A DNA stretch of 58,758 nt from DATMBL01 sp050735975 (GTDB lineage Bacteria; Desulfobacterota; Binatia; UBA9968). The position numbers and the translations under genes were made by a program. The DNA is taken from positions 1-58,758 of the forward strand of contig JBOHVS010000067.1 of the NCBI GenBank assembly GCA_050735975.1. The letters run 5' to 3'. Every line of letters begins with the position of its first letter. Positions within the stretch are counted from its first letter, which is position 1. Below, in pieces: positions 26,250 to 34,676 of this stretch. Below the pieces are notes generated by a model. That model had not been told where the DNA came from, searched no databases, and saw nothing but the letters and a program-made list of their open reading frames with translations.

Positions 26250-29200
26250 TTCGCCTCTCCTGCCGGCAAGCTTCTTTCATCAAGCATGGTTTCTATTTCG
26301 TCATCTGAAAGTTGATTCAGTCGCAACAAAAGCTGTGCAGTTCTTCCAGCTTTCACTTGGTTTTCGGGGTCGTGGAGAATTGCTGCCGCCAGGCTGGCCA
26401 CAGTGGGAGCGTCAAAGAGACGTCGCAGAGGCAACTCTATTTGAAAAATATCGCATACCCGAGACATGACTTGCGTCGCCAGCAGTGAGTGGCCTCCTAA
26501 TTCAAAGAAATTATCGTAGATGCCTACCCGCTCCAGTCCTAAGAGTTCAGCCAAAATGCTTGCCAACACTTCTTCTACCGGAGTTGTAGGAGCCACAAAG
26601 GACTGCTCCAGTTTCGGCCTGCTCCGGTCGGGTGACGGCAAGGCCTTGCGGTCGATCTTACCATTGGGGGTAAGCGGCAGGGCCTCCAGCATCACGAAAG
26701 CGGAAGGCACCATGTAGTCCGGTAGCTTCTGTTGCAGGAAGCTACGCAAGTGGGGCATTCGATTGTTCGCAAATCTCGCTTGCATCGGTGTATTAGCGTA
26801 GGCGTCCCAAGATTTAAGACACTCTCCATGAGCGGAAGAAACCACGGCCCCGGACAGATTTGCTCCCGCGCTGGCACTCCGCGTGAATACCGCGGTGTAA
26901 GAACCGTCCATATCAGGCTTGGCCCATGAGATGTCAATGGTATAGGGCAATTCGTCACTCAAGCTCCACAACTCCTCGGGATCCACCCCACCTTCAGACG
27001 ATTCCAGTAAACCTTCGCCTAGTTCAGCCACCGACTCAGGTTTCGCTTCGCTCTTAAGCCATTCTGCGATCTTAACGTCTGCCAGAATACGAGCATTAGG
27101 TACGGATGTGAGCCCCAAAATCTCAGGCTCGGTCTCGACCAATAGACGGCGTACATCTCCTTCCGTCAGCTTCTGTTTTTGCCAGTCCAACCATCGAATA
27201 TCGGCGGAAGGAGAGATATCGCCGGCGATTTGGAGAATTACATCGTAACGGAATTTCGTTAACTCATTGTGATAGCGGCCTCGCTTGGGTTGGATCCGAA
27301 CCTGGGTAATCTTTGGAAAGTGCTGCTTTAGGGCGGTGAAGAAAGCTGGATCGATAACCAGTTCCTTCTCCTCCGCCAAGCGCTTATCAAATCGTTGGCG
27401 CAAATGCGCTCGATGGAGCGAAGCGGGCGCCTGATACAACTGAACCGAGGCGTGGAAGACTTGCAGTAGAGCCAGGTTTCGGATATCGCCCAGGAAGATA
27501 GAGCCGCCGGGCTCGACTACGTTTAAGGCGCCCTCTAGGACGCGTACCAGGTAGTCGATACTCGGGAAATACTGGACCACAGAGTTGAGTATCACTGTGT
27601 CGAACGATCCGGCCTCCATATCCTCGAAATTGTCTGCCGTTCTTTGAAGCAGCGAAACGGAGGAAAGCCTGAGTTCCGGCTTGGTAATCTCTTGCTCAAC
27701 CGACCGTAGCGCGGCAGGCGAAAAGTCTGTTCCTATATAGCGGAGACAATGCGGCCCAATCCTGAACAGCAGGAGGCCTGTGCCACAACCAATCTCCAGC
27801 ACACGGCTCGGCTGCAGGGAAAGAATGCGCTTGGTGGTCTCATCCACCCACTCGCGCATCTCCTCTGCCGGGATGGGCTCGCCCGTGTAGCTGCTGTTCC
27901 AGCCAATAATATTGAACGTCGGATCAGAAGCCGGAGAGGTTTGGCTGTAGGTGTCGTCGTGGAGCATCTGCCATTGCAAGATGTGCTCAGAATGCCATTC
28001 CTTCACCTGCTCCTCTGAACTCTGGTATTGTGGGTTCTGAACCACATAGGCTACCAGGCGCTTGTCTGTCCTGAGCCCTTCGGCTCCGCTCAGGATAATC
28101 TCCGCCGAAGGGTCCCGCGATTGCGAATTTTGGGTTTCGGATTTCGGCTCTTCTCCATCCCGATCCTCCATCCGCGCTCCGGATTCAGCATTCTCATTGT
28201 CTTCACGGGCGACAACGACAGCGTCCAGCACCGCGGGATGCTCCCTGAGTGCTGCCTCGATCTCACCTGCTTCGATACGGAAACCCCGGATCTTTAGCTG
28301 GTGATCGGTGCGACCGAGGAATTCAATATTGCCATCAGAGAGGTAACGAGCCAGGTCCCCGCTTCGATACAGGCGCATTCCCGGCTTGTCCCTGAACGGA
28401 TTCGGGAGGAATTTCTCCGCCGTCAGCTCGGGGCGATTGAGATAGCCGCGGGCCAGACCGACGCCGCCAATATAGAGTTCGCCCGGGGCGCCCACTGGAA
28501 CAGGCTGGAGATGAGAATCCAAGATGTAGATCTGGGTGTTGGCAAGGGGATGACCCAAGGTTACGCGGCCGTCGGGAGAGATTTTTCCGGCGACCGCGTT
28601 TGCAGTAGCCTCGCTCGGGCCATAAAGATTCCAGACCTGGAGATGTGGCAGTATGACAAAAGATCTAGCAACCAGTTCCTTCCTGACTTGTTCACCGCCT
28701 AGAAACAGACGAGAAAGCGTCTCCGGTTGCCGCTTGGTGCCGTTGGACTCAATCTCGGCGAGCATGGCCGCCCACAGTGATGGCACGCAGTTAAGCCCGA
28801 TCTGGGCCTCAGCCTCGAGCGCCTTCAACAGGGCGGCCGGTTGGCCGCCAAGGGTGTCCGGAAGAACCCACACTTTAGTACCACGAAGAAGCGGAGCAAA
28901 TAGTTGTTTGAGCGACGCGTCGAATGTCGGTTTGGTAACCAGAGGAAGACTGTGCACGCTGTCACTGAGCAAGCATTCGTTGATCCAGCTCAAGTAGTTG
29001 ATCAGGCTTCGGTGCTCGATCATGCAGGCTTTGGGCTGCCCGGTGGACCCCGAAGTGTAAATCACGTAAGCCAAATTATCCGGCGTTGCTCCGCTGATGG
29101 GCGGGTCGTCACTGTGCCCGGAGATCGTTTGCCAATCTCTGTCCAAACAGATCACGTGTCGGATTTTAGAATTTGGATTTTGGATTTCGGCTTTTGAATC

Positions 29201-31048
29201 TCGGCAATTGTCAATCCGATCAACCCACCGCGCCTGCGTCAACACTACAGGTGCTCGAGTATCCTCCAATATAAAAGCCAGGCGTTCCTTGGGGTAATCG
29301 ACGTCCAGCGGAACGTAAGCCCCACCAGCCTTGAGGATGCCCAGGAGCCCGATGAGCATATCCGGAGAACGCTCCATGCAAATGCCGACCATTACTTCCG
29401 GCGCCACTCCCAGTGTCCGCAGATGATGCGCCAGCTGATTGGCCCGACGGTTCAATTCCCGGTAGGTCAGTTGTTGATCCTCAAAGACCACTGCAACCCC
29501 ATTGGGCGTGCGCTCTGCTTGCGCCTCAAATAACTCATGCAGAGACCTGTCCTGCGGATAATCGGCTTCAGTGGCGTTCCATTCTACGAGCAACTGGTGG
29601 CGCTCTGCCTGATTCAATAATGGAAAGTCCGAAACTCGCCGTTCGGGATTAGCAACGATGCCTTCGAGCAAGGCCTGAAAGTGCCTTTGCATACGCGCGA
29701 TAGTATCGTCTTCGAACAGGTCCGCGTTGTACACAAACGAGCAAGTGATCCCTTCAGCTCCGTCCCAGAGATTCACCCCTAAATCAAATCGCGTATTCCG
29801 ACTTTCGAAGCCCAGTGAGTTTACGGTCAAGCCAGGCAGATCGGGGAGTGACATCGGAGCATTCTGGAGGGCAAACATCACTTGGAACACTGGGTTGTGG
29901 CTGAGATTCCGCTCCGGGTGTAGTTCTTCTACGAGCTTCTCAAACGGCAGGTGCTGATGCGCATAGGCGCCTAGGGCGACTTCCCGTACCCTACGCAGCA
30001 GTTCCGAGAGACCGGGATTACCCGCCATATCGGTCCGCAGCACCAAAGTATTGACGAAGAAGCCTATCAAACCCTCGACCTCGGGCCGGTTCCGACCAGC
30101 CATCGGCGAGCCCACAATGATATCCTCCTGTCCCGTGTAACGGTGCAGCAGCATCTGAAAGGCTGCCAACAGGGTCATAAACAGCGTAACGCCGTGATTA
30201 CGACTCAAAGCCTTGAGCCACTGGGAAAGATTTTTGGGCAGTACGATGGATCGGTTCGCGCCCAAATAGGTTTGCACGCGTGGACGCGGCCGGTCGGTTA
30301 GCAACTCAAGAGTGGGAAAATTCTCCAGCTGGCTTTTCCAATAAGAAAGCTGCTGCTCAAGTACCTCACCCTCTAGCCGCTGTCGTTGCCAGACGGCAAA
30401 ATCGGAATACTGGATCGGCAGCTCAGGAAGCGGAAAGGGCTTGCCGGTGGAGAAGGCGTGATAGAGAGTCCCCAGTTCGCGGTAAAAAACACCAATGGAC
30501 CAGCCGTCGGAGACAATATGATGCATCGCGTACAGCAACACATGATCCTTTTCACCTAGCTTTAACAGCTTAGCCCGAAAGAGCGGCCCTTTAGCCAGAT
30601 CAAAGGGAGATTGCGTCTCCTCAGTAGCGAGCGTTCGGGCCTTAGCCTCAGACTCGGCCTGCGGCAACCCTTGTAAGTTCACTACGGATAGCGTGAAGGT
30701 CTGAGCCGGGGCAATGATTTGGACCGGTTGCCCATCCACGGTCGCAAAGGTAGTTCGCAGGGCATCATGACGGCGCAGGATTTCGTTAAGGCTCTGCTCG
30801 ATAGCAGCCACGTTGAGCACGCCCAACAGTCGCACGGCTCCGGCAATGTTATACGCCGTGCTGCCGGGCGCCAGCTTATCCAGAAACCACAGCCGCTGCT
30901 GGGCAAAAGAGAGCGTGGCGTCGCGACGATTTTCTAAGACCGGGATAACGTGCCGTGCGGCGGCCTTCGCCCCCTTTTTGAGTTCCCGTTGGAGCGCCGC
31001 TTGCTTGGCCGGCGAGAGTCCTGCTATCCGCTGAATGAGCTTGTCCAA
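26246..31048 (-). CDS. NRPS module with N-methyltransferase, C-A(nMT)-T
   Basis: About 1600 residues. C domain with MHHIVSDGWS near residue 174. A domain with IYTSGSTGQPKACMIEH and LYGPSEATA; pocket read by eye DAKCFGLAN, unassigned. Between A8 and A9 a methyltransferase of about 320 residues is inserted (about 1010-1330: RVLEIGCGTGLLLF, NSVVQYFP, EPGGSIFLGDI), typical of N-methylating A domains. Carrier site FFELGGHSLLA near 1514. The frame is open from a TTG at 31129, but that overlaps the carrier-protein gene. A TTG at 31048 with GAGG just upstream is my choice; the start is uncertain. As the first module after FAAL and ACP it may receive the fatty acid. Two repeat-derived inserts interrupt its A domain. 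Confidence 0.92.
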   Translation of the reverse strand: MDKLIQRIAGLSPAKQAALQRELKKGAKAAARHVIPVLENRRDATLSFAQQRLWFLDKLAPGSTAYNIAGAVRLLGVLNVAAIEQSLNEILRRHDALRTTFATVDGQPVQIIAPAQTFTLSVVNLQGLPQAESEAKARTLATEETQSPFDLAKGPLFRAKLLKLGEKDHVLLYAMHHIVSDGWSIGVFYRELGTLYHAFSTGKPFPLPELPIQYSDFAVWQRQRLEGEVLEQQLSYWKSQLENFPTLELLTDRPRPRVQTYLGANRSIVLPKNLSQWLKALSRNHGVTLFMTLLAAFQMLLHRYTGQEDIIVGSPMAGRNRPEVEGLIGFFVNTLVLRTDMAGNPGLSELLRRVREVALGAYAHQHLPFEKLVEELHPERNLSHNPVFQVMFALQNAPMSLPDLPGLTVNSLGFESRNTRFDLGVNLWDGAEGITCSFVYNADLFEDDTIARMQRHFQALLEGIVANPERRVSDFPLLNQAERHQLLVEWNATEADYPQDRSLHELFEAQAERTPNGVAVVFEDQQLTYRELNRRANQLAHHLRTLGVAPEVMVGICMERSPDMLIGLLGILKAGGAYVPLDVDYPKERLAFILEDTRAPVVLTQARWVDRIDNCRDSKAEIQNPNSKIRHVICLDRDWQTISGHSDDPPISGATPDNLAYVIYTSGSTGQPKACMIEHRSLINYLSWINECLLSDSVHSLPLVTKPTFDASLKQLFAPLLRGTKVWVLPDTLGGQPAALLKALEAEAQIGLNCVPSLWAAMLAEIESNGTKRQPETLSRLFLGGEQVRKELVARSFVILPHLQVWNLYGPSEATANAVAGKISPDGRVTLGHPLANTQIYILDSHLQPVPVGAPGELYIGGVGLARGYLNRPELTAEKFLPNPFRDKPGMRLYRSGDLARYLSDGNIEFLGRTDHQLKIRGFRIEAGEIEAALREHPAVLDAVVVAREDNENAESGARMEDRDGEEPKSETQNSQSRDPSAEIILSGAEGLRTDKRLVAYVVQNPQYQSSEEQVKEWHSEHILQWQMLHDDTYSQTSPASDPTFNIIGWNSSYTGEPIPAEEMREWVDETTKRILSLQPSRVLEIGCGTGLLLFRIGPHCLRYIGTDFSPAALRSVEQEITKPELRLSSVSLLQRTADNFEDMEAGSFDTVILNSVVQYFPSIDYLVRVLEGALNVVEPGGSIFLGDIRNLALLQVFHASVQLYQAPASLHRAHLRQRFDKRLAEEKELVIDPAFFTALKQHFPKITQVRIQPKRGRYHNELTKFRYDVILQIAGDISPSADIRWLDWQKQKLTEGDVRRLLVETEPEILGLTSVPNARILADVKIAEWLKSEAKPESVAELGEGLLESSEGGVDPEELWSLSDELPYTIDISWAKPDMDGSYTAVFTRSASAGANLSGAVVSSAHGECLKSWDAYANTPMQARFANNRMPHLRSFLQQKLPDYMVPSAFVMLEALPLTPNGKIDRKALPSPDRSRPKLEQSFVAPTTPVEEVLASILAELLGLERVGIYDNFFELGGHSLLATQVMSRVCDIFQIELPLRRLFDAPTVASLAAAILHDPENQVKAGRTAQLLLRLNQLSDDEIETMLDERSLPAGEAK
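28056..28205 (-). repeat. In-frame insert of REP-like palindrome plus ATTTCGG-type repeat
   Basis: About 40 extra residues lie between AREDN and DKRLVAYVV of the A domain. The DNA holds TCCTGAGC (28069-28076) pairing with GCTCAGGA (28088-28095), and an overlapping CCTTCGGC/GCCGAAGG pair (28078-28085 and 28104-28111), a REP-like double palindrome. GCGAATTTTGGGTTTCGGAT short-period repeat follows. It is translated as ILSGAEGLRT and EEPKSETQNSQSRD without breaking the frame. Confidence 0.75.
29158..29218 (-). repeat. In-frame repeat-derived insert between A2 and A3 of the same A domain
   Basis: The peptide DSKAEIQNPNSKIRH is encoded by ATTTGGATTTTGGATTTCGG-type DNA and sits before VICLDRDW, where other modules have about ten fewer residues. 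The frame is preserved. It belongs to the same repeat class as the A8-A9 inserts but occupies a different loop. Confidence 0.65.
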
Positions 31049-31067
31049 AGAGCGCCTCGGAGATTTC

Positions 31068-31436
31068 CTATTTGCTCCTATTGCGCTTCCTGGCGGATTC
31101 CAAAGGTTGGTCGTCAGGCAGTTCTTCAACCTGCGCTATCGCGTGGTTGAGCTCCCCAAACAAAAGCTCCGCAGATTTTCCGTCACCTTTGATCTCATCG
31201 GCCAAGTAGGAAGCGAGGGTTTCGAGCGTCGGGTAATCCCATAACAGAGTGCCGGGGAGATCATGCCCCAACCATTCGGCCAATTCTCCCGTAAGAGTAA
31301 AGGCGACTACGGAATCCAAGCCGTAAGTGAGAAGCGGCTTGCGCAGGTCGATCTCCGCGGGCGCGATCTTCAATTCCTCTGAAAGCCGCACAACCATCCA
31401 GGCCTGAATGCTTTCCACAATGTTTTGTTGAGCCAT
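31068..31436 (-). CDS. Acyl carrier protein partner of the FAAL
   Basis: A 122-residue carrier protein: SIQAWMVVRLSEELKI, then TYGLDSVVAFTLTGEL with Ser42 as phosphopantetheine site, then YPTLETLASYLADEI. The family takes the acyl-adenylate from a FAAL and presents the fatty acid to the first condensation domain. In-frame ATGs also exist at 31490 and 31469, both inside the FAAL gene. I chose 31436 because it gives an ordinary carrier-protein N-terminus (MAQQNIVESI) and no overlap; no start has a strong ribosome site. The charged tail (ARKRNRSK) is unusual. Confidence 0.9.
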   Translation of the reverse strand: MAQQNIVESIQAWMVVRLSEELKIAPAEIDLRKPLLTYGLDSVVAFTLTGELAEWLGHDLPGTLLWDYPTLETLASYLADEIKGDGKSAELLFGELNHAIAQVEELPDDQPLESARKRNRSK

Positions 31437-31452
31437 GATTTTCTGGGTGTCT

Positions 31453-33207
31453 TTATTTGTTTTGTGCATAAAATTCCGCGCCGTAATCATCGCTGGTTCC
31501 GGCCATCGTTGTTTTCAAGAACCAGGACCGGCAAGCATTCCGTTGAATCTTGCCGCTCGTCGTCTTGGCGATGCTTCCCGGTTTAACCAAGAAAACTCGG
31601 TGAACATGCAGCTCGTGATGCTCCGCGACGGAGCGGCGAATCGCCTCTACGAGTTCATCCGCGTTGGCAGGGTGACCCTTGTTTCTGTGTTGTGGTTCTA
31701 CCTCGGCCATGATCATGAGTTGCTCCGCGCCCGCCAGGTCAACTGAAAACGCCGCGCAAGCGCCGGATCGCAAGCTTGGGTGCGCCTGCGCGACCGTTTT
31801 TTCGATGTCTTGGGGGTAATGGTTCCGCCCGGCGATGATAATAAGGTCTTTCAGACGACCGGCTATCACCAGATTGCCATTGAAAAAGAAACCTAGGTCT
31901 CCGGTGCGCAGAAAGGGTCCTTCCGCGGTATCTGGGATATAGGCTCCGAAGGTTCTCTCGGTCTCTTCTGGTTGGTTCCAGTAGCCAAGAGCGACGCTTG
32001 CGCCGGAAACCCAGATCTCTCCGAGTTGATGGGAAGGGCATCGGGTCAATCGCTCAGGATCGACAATCGCAACTTTGAGTCCCGGGGCGGGCCGGCCGCA
32101 CGCAACAAAACTCCTTGCCTTTTGCTGCTTACTGGCAGGGGCGACTCGATGCTGCTGAAGGGCCTTCCCCGCAACTTTGCACACGACGGGTGAAGACCCT
32201 TTCAGTCCGCCGGCAACAAACAGCGTGGCTTCGGCGAGGCCGTAACAAGGATAAAAAGCCTCGCGGCGAAATCCACAGCTTTTAAATGCCGCCGCGAATC
32301 GCTCGAGCGTGTCAAGCTGTACGGGTTCTGAGCCGTTGAAAGCGATCTCCCAAGAACTGAGATCCATCCCGGCGCATTGTTCGGGGGTGATTTTGCGGGC
32401 GCAGAGATCGTAGGCGAAATTCGGCCCTCCGCTGGTGGTTGCGCGAGTTCGGGAGATAGCTTGCAGCCAGCGAACCGGCCGAAGCAGGAAAGCGACGGGG
32501 CTCATAAGCGTTACCGGAAAGCCGCCGTACAGGGGCTGGATCACGCCTCCGATGAGTCCCATATCGTGATAGGGAGGCAACCAGATGACCCCTCTGCTGC
32601 GGGAGCTGTGTCCCAAGCGCTGATGGATAATGGCGGAGTTATCCAAGAGGTTGCCATGGCTAACCATGACGCCTTTGGGCTCAGCGGTGGAACCCGAAGT
32701 GTATTGGACAAAGGCAGGAGTATCTTTGCGAAGATATGGCTCCTTCCACTGCGCGCTCGCGTCCTCCTGCATTCGATCGATCGCGAGCCAACTGGGGATT
32801 GCGAGGTTCTTCTCCTGTAGCGTAAGAAATTCCGATCGGGTCAGAATCGTTGATGTCGTTATTCCAAAGAGCGGCCGGGCGTCGGCTGCCACGGCCTTCA
32901 AACGATGCAATTTCTCGTTAAGCCGCGGGGGGTAAGCGGGAACAGCAACCGCGCCAGCATAGAGACAACCGAAAAAAGCAGCGATGTAGTCGAGACCCGG
33001 AGGAAGGAGCAGCAACACGCGCTCCCCGCCGGCGCCTGCGGATTGTAGCCATGCGCCGATGGACCGGGCCTGCCGGTCTAGTTCTCGGTAAGTTATATGC
33101 TTCTCCTCGCTGCCTGCCTCCGGGAGAAATGTATAAGCGTTCTGATCGCCCTGGCATGTGGCTCTACGACGCAGAATATCTATCAGGGTGGAAGCCTCGG
33201 GAACCAT
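31453..33207 (-). CDS. Fatty acyl-AMP ligase (FAAL)
   Basis: A 584-residue ANL enzyme of the FAAL type: STLIDILRRRA near the N-terminus, VAVPAYPPRLNEK, QYTSGSTAEPKGVMVSHGNL (about 162-181), WLPPYHDMGLIGGV, GPNFAYDLCARKI, YGLAEATLFV and ASVALGYWNQPEET, all characteristic. FAALs make fatty acyl-adenylates and pass them to a carrier protein, not to CoA. The next gene is that carrier protein, so the product should carry an N-terminal lipid. The frame is open from TTG 33291, which overlaps the P450 stop. ATG 33207 gives the usual family length and is preferred, though neither has a clear ribosome site. Confidence 0.95.
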   Translation of the reverse strand: MVPEASTLIDILRRRATCQGDQNAYTFLPEAGSEEKHITYRELDRQARSIGAWLQSAGAGGERVLLLLPPGLDYIAAFFGCLYAGAVAVPAYPPRLNEKLHRLKAVAADARPLFGITTSTILTRSEFLTLQEKNLAIPSWLAIDRMQEDASAQWKEPYLRKDTPAFVQYTSGSTAEPKGVMVSHGNLLDNSAIIHQRLGHSSRSRGVIWLPPYHDMGLIGGVIQPLYGGFPVTLMSPVAFLLRPVRWLQAISRTRATTSGGPNFAYDLCARKITPEQCAGMDLSSWEIAFNGSEPVQLDTLERFAAAFKSCGFRREAFYPCYGLAEATLFVAGGLKGSSPVVCKVAGKALQQHRVAPASKQQKARSFVACGRPAPGLKVAIVDPERLTRCPSHQLGEIWVSGASVALGYWNQPEETERTFGAYIPDTAEGPFLRTGDLGFFFNGNLVIAGRLKDLIIIAGRNHYPQDIEKTVAQAHPSLRSGACAAFSVDLAGAEQLMIMAEVEPQHRNKGHPANADELVEAIRRSVAEHHELHVHRVFLVKPGSIAKTTSGKIQRNACRSWFLKTTMAGTSDDYGAEFYAQNK

Positions 33208-33274
33208 AACGACGCGCGTCGATTCAAGCTCGTAGGGTGGGTTAAGGAGCAGAGCGACGAACCCACCGTTCTTC

Positions 33275-34621
33275 CTAGCCGCTGGACTCAAGGGTCATGC
33301 GCAGGCCATGGCGAAGCCGCAAGGTTATGAAAGGCTTGGGTTCGACCGGATGTCCGGAAATACGGCGGAAACGGTAGTGTTGGGCGACCGTCGCCAGCAC
33401 GAGAATCCCTTCCATGGTCGCGAAGTGGTTGCCCATGCAAAGGTGCGGTCCGCCGCCGAACGGGAAGTAGGCGTAATGGGGGAGATCGGAGGCGCGATCG
33501 GGCGAAAAACGCTCGGGATCGAATTGGTCCGGTTTGTCCCAATAGCATGGATGGCGGTGCATCGCATAGGCGCTCAAGGCAACCATGGTATTAGCAGGAA
33601 TAAGATAGTCGCCGACCCTGTGGTCAACCAGGGCTTTGCGGAAGAGAATCCACACCGGCGGATAGAGACGCATGGATTCCTGAATAATCATCTTGGCATA
33701 AGGCAAGTTCACTAAATCCTGACTTTTTGCAGTGCGTTTGCCGATTGCGGCGGACAGCTCCCGGCAAAGCTCGCGTTCAACAACGGGGTGTTCGGAAAGC
33801 AAAAACCAGGTCCATGCCAGCATGTTGGCGGTAGTTTCGTGACCCGCCAGGAGCATCGTAACAATCTCGTCACGCACTTGACGGTCGCTGAGGGGTTGCC
33901 CGTTCTCCGTTTCAGCTGCGAGCAATAGATCGAGGAGATCGTTGCTGCTTTCCTTGTTCCGGCGCCTTTGTTTGATGAGATCCAAGACGATCTCATCGAG
34001 TGTTCGCATGGCCTCGCGGAACCGGAGATTGAACGATGAGCTTACGTTCTGGGTAGAAGCAAATATCCACAGCTCTTCGACGCATTCGAGGCAAGTGGTA
34101 ATCGCATTGCTGATCACGCCGGCGATGGCGACAAAATCAACGCTGAATAGCGCTTTTCCGATGATTCTAAGCGTGAGACGAGTCATCTCATTGTTGATAT
34201 CGACCGGCTGCCCGGAGTCCACGAAAGGTCGCCATTCCTGCGCCATCTCATGTGTGGCATCAGTGATGAGGGTGTCCAACGACGCTATGCATTCGCGGTG
34301 AAATGCCGGCTGCATCTGGCGACGCTGGCTGCGCCAATAGGCTCCTTCACTGGTTAAAACGCCTTCGCCCAGCGCCATCTTTAGCAGCGAGACCCGCACA
34401 TACGCGCCGTCATGAAAGATGTCGCGGATAAAATCGGGATGATTGACCAGATAAACCGGCCCATAAGCCGAAGGGAATTGCGCGACATCGCCATAATCGC
34501 GGTTCAGGCTGAGCAAAAACTGAAGCGGGTCTTTAAAAGCGTCCGGGGAAAGGGGCGCAGACGGACCCGGTGGGGCTTTGAGTAGACTGGGATTGAGCGG
34601 CGTTAGAGATTGCTTATCCAT
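33275..34621 (-). CDS. Cytochrome P450
   Basis: A 448-residue P450 with all landmarks: I-helix LLAGHETTANM (oxygen activation), K-helix E-x-x-R in ESMRLYPP, FDPERFSP, and heme loop FPFGGGPHLCMG with the thiolate ligand Cys395. The sequence type resembles bacterial CYP102/CYP110-like fatty-acid and alkane hydroxylases, but without a reductase domain, so it needs separate electron donors. Between a two-module NRPS and the FAAL it most likely hydroxylates the fatty acid or a carrier-bound amino acid. It has one of the clearest ribosome sites in the window, GGAGGAAC just before ATG 34621. 55 bp separate it from the upstream NRPS. Confidence 0.95.
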   Translation of the reverse strand: MDKQSLTPLNPSLLKAPPGPSAPLSPDAFKDPLQFLLSLNRDYGDVAQFPSAYGPVYLVNHPDFIRDIFHDGAYVRVSLLKMALGEGVLTSEGAYWRSQRRQMQPAFHRECIASLDTLITDATHEMAQEWRPFVDSGQPVDINNEMTRLTLRIIGKALFSVDFVAIAGVISNAITTCLECVEELWIFASTQNVSSSFNLRFREAMRTLDEIVLDLIKQRRRNKESSNDLLDLLLAAETENGQPLSDRQVRDEIVTMLLAGHETTANMLAWTWFLLSEHPVVERELCRELSAAIGKRTAKSQDLVNLPYAKMIIQESMRLYPPVWILFRKALVDHRVGDYLIPANTMVALSAYAMHRHPCYWDKPDQFDPERFSPDRASDLPHYAYFPFGGGPHLCMGNHFATMEGILVLATVAQHYRFRRISGHPVEPKPFITLRLRHGLRMTLESSG

Positions 34622-34629
34622 GTTCCTCC
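34622..34629 (-). promoter_or_regulatory. Strong ribosome binding site of the P450 gene
   Basis: Read on the minus strand, GGAGGAAC directly precedes ATG 34621. It is near-consensus and unusually strong compared with most starts in this window. Confidence 0.75.
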
Positions 34630-34676
34630 ATTATCGGTCAGGCTGCTGAGCTCCGATAGCATACGAGCCGGCTCCC

